Shown: one piece after another, positions 7,938 to 13,766 of the stretch
Layout: each line of letters opens with the position of its first letter
How positions within the stretch are numbered: the first letter of the stretch is position 1
Virus record (IMG/VR): IMGVR_UViG_3300030109_001156
Span: 1-33,828 of that record
From: a virus
DNA: 33,828 nt
Reading direction: 5' to 3' (one strand)
Made by a program: the position numbers and the translations under genes
Notes under the pieces: model-generated
Databases searched by the model: none
What the model was told of the DNA's origin: nothing
Seen by the model: only the letters and a program-made list of their open reading frames with translations

Positions 7938-8184
7938 GTTCTACTGCTAGAGCTGAGTAACCAGCTATATCTTCATAAGAATCTATATGCAATGGATCTT
8001 GTTTTAATCTCATTGCTTTTGTTAGTATCATCATAATACATACATCAAGATAGTTAAACTCTTGACCTTTGTACTCTGACCAAGTCTTAGCTATTGATCT
8101 AAGATTGTCGTTAGGGTGTCCATAACTATGTTGTCTTTTGGTGAGGGTGTCACCTACTTTTCTTAGGAATTGTGATCTGTTCAT
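7852..8184 (-). CDS. DUF6378-type (MazG-like helical) protein
   Basis: 110 residues. The pattern RQHSYGHPNDNLRSIAKTWS..., DVCIMMILTKAMRLKQ...HIDSYEDIAGYSALAVE is that of DUF6378 proteins, small helical phage proteins with the acidic Asp/Glu-x-x-Asp layout seen in MazG-like nucleotide pyrophosphatases. A role in nucleotide clean-up is plausible but unproven. The start follows an AAGGA site. It is the last gene of the leftward unit, sits after a strong terminator (8199..8234) and therefore depends on read-through or an unseen promoter. Its last 28 codons are antisense to the end of the endolysin gene. Confidence 0.65.
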   Translation of the reverse strand: MNRSQFLRKVGDTLTKRQHSYGHPNDNLRSIAKTWSEYKGQEFNYLDVCIMMILTKAMRLKQDPLHIDSYEDIAGYSALAVELISTLVRNGDHPEKVDELENDEDQCMSS

Positions 8185-8198
8185 TTGTTTTTCCTTGT

Positions 8199-8234
8199 AA
8201 AAAAAAGAGGCACTAGAGGGTGGTCTAGTGCCTC
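8199..8234 (-). terminator. Rho-independent terminator of the early (leftward) unit
   Basis: GAGGCACTAGA (8207..8217) and TCTAGTGCCTC (8224..8234) form a perfect 11-bp stem with a 6-base loop. Read leftward, the stem is followed by eight T (8206 to 8199). It lies between the SSB-like gene and the final leftward gene 7852..8184. A second weak pairing (GTCTATC / GATAGAC, about 8239..8270) lies just upstream on the leftward transcript. Confidence 0.9.
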
Positions 8235-8274
8235 CCGAGTCTATCGTTTTTTTGAAAGAGAGAGATAGACCCTC

Positions 8275-8682
8275 TTAAAACGGAATCTCATCATCAATAA
8301 CTTTAGCTGGTTCTTCTTTAGTAGAAGGTTGGTCAGCAGGTCTTTTGTTTTCTGACACTTGTAAACTAAGATAGTTCTTATTACCACTATGTTGTTTCTT
8401 CCATGCAGCTAATCTTAATTTGGTGCCAGCATTTATTTCAAATCTTTCATGACAATTACCAGTGTAATCTGGTGATGCACTTAACATATTATCATTCTCA
8501 AACAATGCACATAACTCTGTGTAACATTTAATGATTACTCTTCCAGCTTTAGTCATACTTCTAATCATTACTATCTTATGTTCACTGCCTTCAATGTCAA
8601 GCTTTCCCTCTAATATAAAATCATTATTGGGAAAAGGTTGAAACACTGCTCCACTATTTTTATTGTCGTATTCTTCTGCCAT
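8275..8682 (-). CDS. SSB-like single-strand DNA-binding protein candidate
   Basis: 135 residues. The last residues, after a Pro/Glu/Lys-rich linker, are DDEIPF, the acidic and hydrophobic tip by which bacterial-type SSB proteins bind partner proteins. The body (about 18 to 105) is beta-rich, fitting an OB-like fold, but I do not recognise a standard SSB domain sequence. It is directly downstream of an ERF annealing protein and a YqaJ exonuclease, so a recombination and replication SSB is the natural reading. The start has AAGGAG 6 to 7 bases upstream. The gene is followed by the strong terminator at 8199..8234. Confidence 0.6.
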   Translation of the reverse strand: MAEEYDNKNSGAVFQPFPNNDFILEGKLDIEGSEHKIVMIRSMTKAGRVIIKCYTELCALFENDNMLSASPDYTGNCHERFEINAGTKLRLAAWKKQHSGNKNYLSLQVSENKRPADQPSTKEEPAKVIDDEIPF

Positions 8683-8695
8683 TTATCACTCCTTT

Positions 8696-9115
8696 TTAAA
8701 ATGGTTTGTTTGGTTTCTTACCAGTTGATACCCAATCACCATCATCTTCTGTGGCATCATCTGGCATTAGGTTTAGTAATGCTTGTAGTGTATATCTTCT
8801 CATGTAAGTTATAGCACCACCAGTCCCTTGTGGACCTTTGTTATTGTTATCTAGTTTAACTTCAGAAGTTATTACTCCTTTTGTATGAATATGATGAAGT
8901 CTACAAGTTAATCTATCTACTGGAATAGCAACACCTTCTGTCACATGATCCAATGCAAATACAACTAATAAATTATTATCTTCCAATGACTTACCTACTG
9001 CATCCATAATATCTTTTAATGTATGGAACTTACCGAACTGTGCTTTGCCACTTTGCTTGAGTGGCTTAAATGTTTTTCTAGCTTTGGCTAATGCTGTAAA
9101 TATATTATCTTCCAT
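8696..9115 (-). CDS. ERF-family single-strand annealing protein
   Basis: 139 residues with the ERF superfamily layout: N-terminal helix FTALAKARKTFKPLKQSG, then KFHTLKDIMDAVGKSLEDNNLLVV, a variable strand region, and the hallmark GGAITYMRRYTLQALLNL (about 99 to 116) followed by the acidic DDATEDDGD. ERF proteins anneal complementary single strands in phage recombination, as P22 Erf does. It is paired with a YqaJ/lambda-exo-type exonuclease just upstream and an SSB-like protein just downstream, a complete Red-like recombination set. The protein is shorter than many ERF members; the C-terminal tail is only about 15 residues. Confidence 0.85.
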   Translation of the reverse strand: MEDNIFTALAKARKTFKPLKQSGKAQFGKFHTLKDIMDAVGKSLEDNNLLVVFALDHVTEGVAIPVDRLTCRLHHIHTKGVITSEVKLDNNNKGPQGTGGAITYMRRYTLQALLNLMPDDATEDDGDWVSTGKKPNKPF

Positions 9116-9124
9116 TTCTCTCTC

Positions 9125-9898
9125 CTAATGAATAACAATTCTAATTGAACCACGCTTATCTCTACGTAATGAAAGCTTGTCTGAATACAATTCTCTTTCA
9201 TTCGGAGCAATAAGACTCTTTAATTCTTTCTTTGTTTCTTCGTGTTGTGAATGCTGACTTGAAGTTTCAAAGTAATTATCAACAAGACTAATAAAATAAT
9301 TGTTTTGGTTTCCATTTCTTTTGACCATCTCGTTGATTAATACTTTATCAGTATCAATTTCAACTTGGTCTTGAGTAGGGGGGGGAGTATCAGATGTAAC
9401 ATACTGCCAGAACTGAAACAATCTATCTTTCATAGTATCAAGATAGTCACCGTTCTTAGCAACATGGACACATTCCCATCTACGATTACCAAACTTATTA
9501 GCAAAGTAACAACTGCTTATGTTACTAACAAACATATAGAATTGTAACTGTGGCATATACCTGGCTAATTGATCTTCCATCTTATTGTATTCATAAGTTT
9601 CTTTTGCTTCGACAATCGCCGCTCCGCTTTGGGTGGCGGCGTCGATTGTCCCTTTTAACGGAACACCATTCCAATTCATTTCAAATGTTTTTTGATAGTC
9701 AGTTAGTTGTTGTTTGTATTGGACAGTAAACCAATGCAGTATAAACTCTTCATTGTGTATACCGGATTGCACTGTAAAGTTATTTGATAAATCTTCTGGT
9801 TGTTCCTTACCAGTTTTGATTGACCATAGTTTAACCCAATCACCATTCATAATTTGAACAGCGTCTGAGCCACCAATAAATCCTATTCTATTGTTCAT
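9125..9898 (-). CDS. YqaJ / lambda-exonuclease-type recombinase exonuclease
   Basis: 257 residues from the ATG at 9898, chosen over the ATG at 9916 because an AGAGAGGTG site lies just before it and family members begin with an IGGSDA motif near the N-terminus (here residues 8 to 12). PD-(D/E)xK core: GTIDA with Asp86, then VEAKE with Glu97 and Lys99, followed by QLARYMPQLQFYMFV (Gln110, Gln117, Gln119). It would resect double-strand ends to give the 3' tails used by ERF. The gene contains two sequence oddities: a GC-rich hairpin (9611..9650) inside the catalytic region and a run of eight G (eight C in the coding strand, 9378..9385) encoding Pro-Pro-Pro. Confidence 0.88.
   Translation of the reverse strand: MNNRIGFIGGSDAVQIMNGDWVKLWSIKTGKEQPEDLSNNFTVQSGIHNEEFILHWFTVQYKQQLTDYQKTFEMNWNGVPLKGTIDAATQSGAAIVEAKETYEYNKMEDQLARYMPQLQFYMFVSNISSCYFANKFGNRRWECVHVAKNGDYLDTMKDRLFQFWQYVTSDTPPPTQDQVEIDTDKVLINEMVKRNGNQNNYFISLVDNYFETSSQHSQHEETKKELKSLIAPNERELYSDKLSLRRDKRGSIRIVIH
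9611..9650. other. GC-rich hairpin inside the exonuclease gene
   Basis: GACAATCG (9611..9618) pairs with CGATTGTC (9643..9650), and CCGC (9619..9622) with GCGG (9636..9639) across a 3-base bulge, giving a 12-bp stem with a loop of about 13 bases. The patch is far richer in G+C than its surroundings. It codes for the IDAATQSGAAIVE segment that includes the catalytic residues, so coding constraint alone may explain part of it. Confidence 0.6.
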
Positions 9899-9932
9899 GG
9901 AACACCTCTCTTTCATATGTTCTTATATACTA

Positions 9933-9961
9933 TTGACCCAAAAAAGTAAATAGTTTATTAC
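9933..9961 (+). promoter_or_regulatory. Candidate rightward promoter in the 9.9 kb spacer
   Basis: TTGACC (9933..9938) and TATTAC (9956..9961) with 17 bases between them resemble a sigma70-type promoter reading rightward. The genes on both sides are leftward, so a transcript from here would be antisense and short, ending at the terminator 10014..10041. The 95-base spacer must also carry whatever drives the leftward exonuclease gene, but I see only a weak match there (TTTACT, 15 bases, TATATA). Confidence 0.4.
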
Positions 9962-9967
9962 TGTTTA

Positions 9968-10041
9968 ATAGGGTACAAAAATGATTTTCTCCATAGCCCT
10001 GCCTGTAATAACTAGGGTAACTTTTTGTTACCCTTTTTTTT
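9968..10041 (+). ncRNA. Possible small antisense RNA, about 73 nt
   Basis: Predicted from the promoter-like boxes at 9933..9961 and the strong rightward terminator ending at 10041. The RNA would be antisense to the 3' end of gene 10012..10197 and contains no convincing reading frame. Inferred from signals only. Confidence 0.35.
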
Positions 10042-10197
10042 CTGTTCCTCCCAATCAATATGGAATGTTTCAACTGTTTCATCTGGTCTGGTAAACTCTT
10101 GAGGAACATAAGGTAATGATATATCTACTACTCTTGGATCTCTTAACCATCTATCACGAAATACTTTTATCTTGTGGGTGTACTTTTTAATATCCAT
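10012..10197 (-). CDS. Small unrecognised early protein (61 aa)
   Basis: A short, charged, Lys/Asp/Pro-rich protein (MDIKKYTHKIKVFRDRWL, then DISLPYVPQEFTRP, FHIDWEE, ending KKKGNKKLP). I choose the ATG at 10197 (weak AAGTGAG-like site upstream); an in-frame GTG at 10206 would add three residues. The start overlaps the end of the upstream gene by 11 bases, typical of coupled translation in this operon. Family unknown. The C-terminal codons coincide with the rightward terminator at 10014..10041. Confidence 0.6.
   Translation of the reverse strand: MDIKKYTHKIKVFRDRWLRDPRVVDISLPYVPQEFTRPDETVETFHIDWEEQKKKGNKKLP
10014..10041 (+). terminator. Rightward rho-independent terminator overlapping a leftward gene end
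   Basis: AGGGTAAC (10014..10021), a TTTTT loop and GTTACCCT (10027..10034) form an 8-bp stem; the T run 10034..10041 follows. It points rightward although the local genes are leftward, and the same bases encode the Lys-rich end (KKKGNKKLP) of gene 10012..10197. Confidence 0.8.
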
Positions 10198-10372
10198 AAT
10201 ACTCACTTTCTGGTCTTTTCAATGGGGGTTTCTCTAAATAAAACTCTTCATACTTGTATGTCTTATGACACTTATATCCCTCACCATAGATTTTATCTGA
10301 CCACATTTGGCAAGCTTCTTCAGTATCAAAATGCATGACAGTAAGTAAACTGTATAATATAATTTTATTCAT
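10187..10372 (-). CDS. Small unrecognised early protein (61 aa) with hydrophobic N-terminus
   Basis: Begins MNKIILYSLLTVMHF, a short hydrophobic stretch after one Lys that could be a weak signal or anchor or simply a beta strand, followed by DTEEACQMWSDKIYGEGYKC with two cysteines and a Tyr/Lys/Pro-rich tail. GGAG lies 10 bases before the ATG. It overlaps the genes on both sides by a few bases. The DTEEAC..W pattern resembles small phage proteins that have an N-terminal strand followed by a helix. Function unknown. Confidence 0.6.
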   Translation of the reverse strand: MNKIILYSLLTVMHFDTEEACQMWSDKIYGEGYKCHKTYKYEEFYLEKPPLKRPESEYYGY

Positions 10373-10926
10373 GTAAATAAATCTCCTTGTGCTGGTGGTT
10401 CTCCAAGTTCACTAAGTATATAATCTCTTAGTTCATTGGCTTTGATATATTCACTAGCATCTCTCTTAAGTATATGACCAGAACGATAGCCAGTGCTGGT
10501 AGTTGGTAATGGTATGGTATCAACTGCATTGTAAATACCATTCTTTTGTTTTACAAATTCTACTTTATTACCTTTAGCTTGATAAGAATATTCATGGTGA
10601 TGTGATCCACCATTCTTCTGTAAACAATAACCAAAGTGATTAATCTTTACATCAATAGTAATTTTATTCCATTCTATTTCAAATGTTTCTATATTGGTAT
10701 CTTCTACAAATCCCCAATAGGTTGAGTGTTTGTTATGCCACCAATTATATTTACTAAATTTTTCATGAACAAATTTGTTTGCATCTTCCTCATAGGTTTC
10801 TTCACCTTTGCGATACTTACATTTGCCACCGTTGTTACTCCATATATATTCTGATATATAAAATCTTTTACCAGATTCATTGAGTACTTCAGCTACATAA
10901 TCAAGAGGTATGATTGGTAGTGGCAT
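10369..10926 (-). CDS. Unrecognised early protein, 185 aa
   Basis: Soluble, Tyr/Lys/His/Trp-rich protein with no signal peptide or membrane segment. Visible blocks are the N-terminal PLPIIPLDYVAEVLNESGKR, a Trp/His/Asn-rich middle (NWWHNKHSTYWGFV), CLQKNGGSHHHEYSYQAKGN and a C-terminal helix EYIKANELRDYILSELGEPP. It starts at a TAATG overlap with the replication gene upstream, so it is translated in the replication block. I do not recognise a family; the His and Cys positions do not form an obvious metal motif. Confidence 0.6.
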   Translation of the reverse strand: MPLPIIPLDYVAEVLNESGKRFYISEYIWSNNGGKCKYRKGEETYEEDANKFVHEKFSKYNWWHNKHSTYWGFVEDTNIETFEIEWNKITIDVKINHFGYCLQKNGGSHHHEYSYQAKGNKVEFVKQKNGIYNAVDTIPLPTTSTGYRSGHILKRDASEYIKANELRDYILSELGEPPAQGDLFT

Positions 10927-11327
10927 TACTTTTCTCCTAATAATTTTTTGTGATACAACTTATCAAGCTGATTAAGTATTGACTCTCTGTTTCTTTTTCT
11001 GTGGTTAACTATCTTTGCAAAGTCAGACCAAACAGGAAACTCAACTTTGGTATCTACAATTTGTCTCATTGCATACAAAGTTATGTCAGCTGGCACATCT
11101 AAAAGCTGACTTGTTAGTGCCTTGATTCTGATACTTTGGTCAGCAGCTGTCTCACCAAATGGTTTTTTCATGAGTGTAGAAATTGAGGCTAGAGCCTTCT
11201 TAATATCTTCCGAGGGTAATGGTACTAAAGACTCTTGAATGACCTCTCTACAAGCTTTAAAATGGCTCTCATCAGCTATCTTCATAGAGAGGTGGGGTGA
11301 TCTATACTCTGTGCCTAGCTTAATCAT
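10926..11327 (-). CDS. Putative replication accessory / helicase-loader-like protein
   Basis: 133 residues from the ATG at 11327, which overlaps the stop of the upstream initiator-like gene by 8 bases (GATGATTAA) and has GAAGGTG just before it. The frame stays open to an ATG at 11540, but the extra 71 residues (Ser/Leu/Thr-rich, low complexity) would overlap the upstream gene completely in another frame, so I treat them as chance. The body is helical: SEDIKKALASISTLMKKPFG, then the conserved-looking LLDVPADITLYAMRQIVDT..EFPVWSDFAKIVNHRKR. This Pro-Ala-Asp-Ile .. Phe-Pro-x-Trp pattern occurs in small phage proteins beside replication initiators. By position it could be a loader partner, like lambda P; not proven. 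Confidence 0.55.
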   Translation of the reverse strand: MIKLGTEYRSPHLSMKIADESHFKACREVIQESLVPLPSEDIKKALASISTLMKKPFGETAADQSIRIKALTSQLLDVPADITLYAMRQIVDTKVEFPVWSDFAKIVNHRKRNRESILNQLDKLYHKKLLGEK

Positions 11328-11967
11328 CACCTTCGAGTCCGTCAACGACTGTAGAGAAGTAGTCAGACTTATGTCCACCGATATTGGATTTTTTATTCCC
11401 TTTAAAACTTTCAAAGCTAATGACTTTTTCTCTCCACTGAGCGACGTTACGACACCAGTTGTAATAAGCTCTCTCTGGTTTTGCAAAGACTGAACCCTTT
11501 GCGACATGATAGTTGACAAACTTGTCGGTTTCTTCTCCATGATTTATTTCTCCAAATGATTTGTTAATCTTATCTAGTATCTCTTTGTCTGGTAACCAAT
11601 CTAGTTTAATTAATCCTCTTTTATTCATAGATACTTTACTGTTTACTTGGTTACTTGATAGGTTAGTGGTCGGCTGGCGACCAACGTAGGGCGTGTCCCG
11701 ACTAAGGTGTGGTAGTACTGTGTAGATATTTGAAGCATAAGAATTGCCAGATGATCTATCAATATATTCGTTATCTTCTAACCAACGGAGTCTATCTTTG
11801 AGTGTTGTATTACGAATACGACTACGTTTGGTTAGCGTCGACAAGCTTGGGAAACAAGTTCTTGTTTTGTCATCAGCATAATCAGCAAGCACTAACAGTA
11901 ACCATTTGGATAGAGGATCATCAATATCCTCTATCTTCATTACCTCTGCCATAAGTATAAAAGACAT
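11320..11967 (-). CDS. O-like replication initiation protein with winged helix domain
   Basis: 215 residues; an AAGGAGAAC site precedes the ATG. The N-terminal domain (about 15 to 75) is a HTH_36-type winged helix: DPLSKWLLLVLADYADDKT, then CFPSLSTLTKRSRI and NTTLKDRLRWLEDNEYIDR. A linker (about 85 to 120) is followed by a C-terminal domain with LPDKEILDKINKSFG, ETDKFVNYHVAKGS and YYNWCRNVAQW, the F..Y...KG....W..W pattern shared by phage replication proteins and DnaT-like domains. This suggests origin recognition and helicase recruitment. No primase or helicase is encoded nearby, so host DnaB and polymerase would be used. Confidence 0.65.
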   Translation of the reverse strand: MSFILMAEVMKIEDIDDPLSKWLLLVLADYADDKTRTCFPSLSTLTKRSRIRNTTLKDRLRWLEDNEYIDRSSGNSYASNIYTVLPHLSRDTPYVGRQPTTNLSSNQVNSKVSMNKRGLIKLDWLPDKEILDKINKSFGEINHGEETDKFVNYHVAKGSVFAKPERAYYNWCRNVAQWREKVISFESFKGNKKSNIGGHKSDYFSTVVDGLEGDD

Positions 11968-11979
11968 ATGTTCTCCTTG

Positions 11980-12195
11980 TTAATGAGCAAAGTAATCGTT
12001 CCACAACTCTTCGCATTGTGATTCTATATGACAAGAGTGACTAATTAATTCACCAGCAGTTTTTGATTCTCGTTCAGCCCATGCAATTATGTGTTGCAAA
12101 TCTTCTACATGAGTTGCATCTTTAATTTTATCTTCAACTTGATTCCAAAACAAGTCATAATTACTAGGGCAGTTCACCGTCTTTAGTTTTCCCAT
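11980..12195 (-). CDS. Small unrecognised early protein (71 aa)
   Basis: Start taken at the ATG at 12195 because GGAGG lies about 9 bases before it; the open frame reaches an ATG at 12231 without a better site. The protein is acidic and helical (YDLFWNQVEDKIKDATHV, LQHIIAWAERESKTAGELI, CEELWNDYFAH) with three scattered cysteines and two histidines. It overlaps the 3' end of the upstream nuclease gene by 32 bases. It could be a small regulatory or accessory protein of the replication block. Family unknown. Confidence 0.55.
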   Translation of the reverse strand: MGKLKTVNCPSNYDLFWNQVEDKIKDATHVEDLQHIIAWAERESKTAGELISHSCHIESQCEELWNDYFAH

Positions 12196-12514
12196 GCTCT
12201 CTTTCCTCCATGAGTTGTTGAAAAATTTCACCAGACATAATGACTAGTGTTTGTGGTACACCTTTACGTCTTTTGTAAAAGGCTATATCTCTGTTCACCA
12301 AGACTTTAAATGGACTTGGAAAACTAGAAACATCTCTGTATTTAACTTCGCCAATGAGTCTAATGCCTTGCATCTCTAGTACAAGATCACCACTATACTC
12401 ACCACCTAATGAACCAGACATGGGTTGACGTTTGGTTTTAATACCAAGACTATTCAACCAGTCAACGAACCATCTCTCATGATAGGTTCCTTTGTTTTTA
12501 TTTTTGTTTGCCAT
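12164..12514 (-). CDS. Holliday junction resolvase-like PD-(D/E)xK nuclease
   Basis: 116 residues with the archaeal Hjc / phage resolvase-like order: Gly9 and Glu13 in KGTYHERWFVDWLNSLG, Arg29 and the PMSGSLGG block, then GDLVLE with Asp43, and IGEVKYR with Glu56 and Lys58. These are the usual metal-binding and catalytic positions of the fold. It would resolve four-way junctions or branched concatemers before packaging, fitting the recombination genes downstream. The upstream ribosome site is weak; the start lies inside the zinc-ribbon frame 12454..12660, so translation may be coupled to it. Confidence 0.75.
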   Translation of the reverse strand: MANKNKNKGTYHERWFVDWLNSLGIKTKRQPMSGSLGGEYSGDLVLEMQGIRLIGEVKYRDVSSFPSPFKVLVNRDIAFYKRRKGVPQTLVIMSGEIFQQLMEEREHGKTKDGELP

Positions 12515-12660
12515 TCATCACCATCATAACAATGTACACATAGAATGTAATACTTTGTTATGTCCCCATTTAAAGAGATCATTACAAAGTATTCTGATTT
12601 ATTATCACAAGCTTGACAAGTTTTATAAACTTTCTTGCTTTGCTTTTTCTTTCGTTTGAT
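12454..12660 (-). CDS. Zinc-ribbon peptide frame with possible ATC start
   Basis: This frame has no ATG, GTG or TTG before its first cysteine, yet a perfect GGAGGT (12672 to 12667) sits 6 bases before an ATC at 12660. From there it encodes 68 residues: a Lys/Arg-rich start, TCQAC (Cys15, Cys18), a strand-rich middle, ILCVHC (Cys37, Cys40) and a charged tail. Two CxxC pairs 18 residues apart make a zinc ribbon. It overlaps 12623..12961 at one end and the nuclease gene at the other, and it fills an otherwise empty gap. Options: a true ATC start, an inactive gene that lost its ATG, or a base-call error. An internal ATG exists after the first CxxC, but would give an incomplete ribbon. Confidence 0.5.
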   Translation of the reverse strand: MKRKKKQSKKVYKTCQACDNKSEYFVMISLNGDITKYYILCVHCYDGDEWQTKIKTKEPIMRDGSLTG

Positions 12661-12961
12661 CTTTGTACCTCCACATTACACAAGGTCTTTTGTATTTAGT
12701 TTCACCTCTGAAACCACTGTCCTCAATCAAACCTTGATTGCTAAGTTCAGATATTCTTGGTTGTATCTGACACATATCATAACCTAGACGTTCAGCAATC
12801 ATAGTCGCACTGTAAATATGATCTTGCTTTTCTGAAAAAAATTGTAAGACCTCTTGTCTTAATGTTAGTTTTTTCTTTTTATTTTTGGTTGCTGCCTTAT
12901 AACTTGTGTCTTGTTTTTGATAGCCTATGCCATCAGATGTGTAACCACTAGCTTGAGTCAT
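12623..12961 (-). CDS. Winged helix-turn-helix DNA-binding protein
   Basis: 112 residues. The N-terminal about 35 are polar and Lys-rich (KNKKKK). Residues about 36 to 100 form a winged helix: RQEVLQFFSEKQDHIYSATM, IAERLGYDMCQIQPRISELS (helix-turn-helix), NQGLIEDSGFRG, then the wing strands. This arrangement (sensor helix, then RISELSNQGLI) is that of small phage transcription regulators or replication accessory proteins. The start shares ATGA with the stop of the DUF2958 gene upstream. A role as regulator of the early or late switch is possible. Confidence 0.65.
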   Translation of the reverse strand: MTQASGYTSDGIGYQKQDTSYKAATKNKKKKLTLRQEVLQFFSEKQDHIYSATMIAERLGYDMCQIQPRISELSNQGLIEDSGFRGETKYKRPCVMWRYKDQTKEKAKQESL

Positions 12962-13242
12962 TTTATATCTCCACTCCAGTATAAATCTCTTTCAATCTTA
13001 CCACCAAACTGTAAAGTCATAGACTTTAGTTCATTTAAATCTACATATCCAAGCTCAGTTTCATAACCTAGATTGCAATGACCAAATGCTATGTCATTGT
13101 CATCTAGTTCTGATAGATACCAAGTACCTACACCATATGGATTAAATAGTTTAACGATTGGTGCAAATGTTTTATCGCCATCTGCGTTAGCTTTATGGTT
13201 AGCACGCAGTTGACTTTCTATTTTCTTTGTTAACAATTCCAT
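12958..13242 (-). CDS. DUF2958-family protein
   Basis: 94 residues with the DUF2958 pattern: N-terminal helix, then PIVKLFNPYGVGTWYLSELD, DNDIAFGHCNLGYETELGYV, DLNELKSM and a closing IERD. The family is common on plasmids and integrative elements, often beside anti-restriction proteins, and also in phages; its biochemical role is not known. Here it lies in the early operon between small unknown genes and the winged-helix regulator, which would suit a host take-over or anti-defence role. That role is inference. It overlaps the genes on both sides by 4 to 13 bases. Confidence 0.75.
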   Translation of the reverse strand: MELLTKKIESQLRANHKANADGDKTFAPIVKLFNPYGVGTWYLSELDDNDIAFGHCNLGYETELGYVDLNELKSMTLQFGGKIERDLYWSGDIK

Positions 13243-13415
13243 TGTTCTTCCTCTCTTTTTATGATGGCTTCAGCATGGTCAACTGCATATCTACCATACT
13301 TTTCATATTTCTTTTTGATCCATGCTATAGCTTGATCATTGGTCATGCCTTTGTCATTCCAACAGTAAGCAAGTGTAGTTTCTATTTCAATTTCAAGATC
13401 ACTGTTTCTTCCCAT
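13230..13415 (-). CDS. Small unrecognised early protein (61 aa)
   Basis: A helical, charged protein: MGRNSDLEIEIETTLAYC, NDKGMTNDQAIAWIKKKYEK, YAVDHAEAIIKREEEQW. The MTNDQAIAWIKKKY segment has the look of a small helical pair. It overlaps the neighbouring early genes by 13 to 17 bases, which supports translation within the operon. There is an AGGAGGT site ahead of the ATG. Family unknown. Confidence 0.6.
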   Translation of the reverse strand: MGRNSDLEIEIETTLAYCWNDKGMTNDQAIAWIKKKYEKYGRYAVDHAEAIIKREEEQWNC

Positions 13416-13731
13416 CAGTACCTCCTATGATTTTATATTCTGGTATTGAATCACCAATTATATTTTCTAATGTGTGTTCATTCTTTCTTTCGTTTAAAGT
13501 TTGCATAGTATCACACATTTCATCAAGCATTTTTGACTCTATCTTTTTGAAAAGATAATCAAAAATTATTTCTTTTAATTTTTTATCTTGTTGCAATTCT
13601 AAAAGCACTGACAAATCTCTGACTGTCTGACTGTCTGCAAGCCAGTCTGAAAGTTTAGTAAGTTGCTGCGGAGTTTCTACTATCTCTAGTAGTTTGTCTG
13701 CTAGATGTATATAGGGATTGGTATTTGGCAT
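13399..13731 (-). CDS. Unrecognised helical early protein (110 aa)
   Basis: Start taken at the ATG at 13731, which has GGAGG 7 bases upstream; the open frame continues to 13818 but that extension crosses the separate small gene 13767..13856. The protein is almost entirely helical: PYIHLADKLLEIVETPQQLT, KLSDWLADSQTVRDLSVLLE, KKIESKMLDEMCDTMQTL. No known domain. It may be a small structural or regulatory protein; the leucine-rich periodicity suggests self-association. Confidence 0.6.
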   Translation of the reverse strand: MPNTNPYIHLADKLLEIVETPQQLTKLSDWLADSQTVRDLSVLLELQQDKKLKEIIFDYLFKKIESKMLDEMCDTMQTLNERKNEHTLENIIGDSIPEYKIIGGTDGKKQ

Positions 13732-13766
13732 GGTTGCCTCCTCTCTTTCAATGGTTTTATTGTATA

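Noticed and set aside
11328-11540. N-terminal extension of the loader-like gene to the ATG at 11540
   Set aside because: It lies wholly within the O-like gene, is low in complexity, and a coupled start at 11327 is available. Kept as a finding only.
13227-13430. Rightward frame opposite early genes
   Set aside because: Lies fully antisense to two well-spaced early genes; hydrophobic shadow sequence without a ribosome site.
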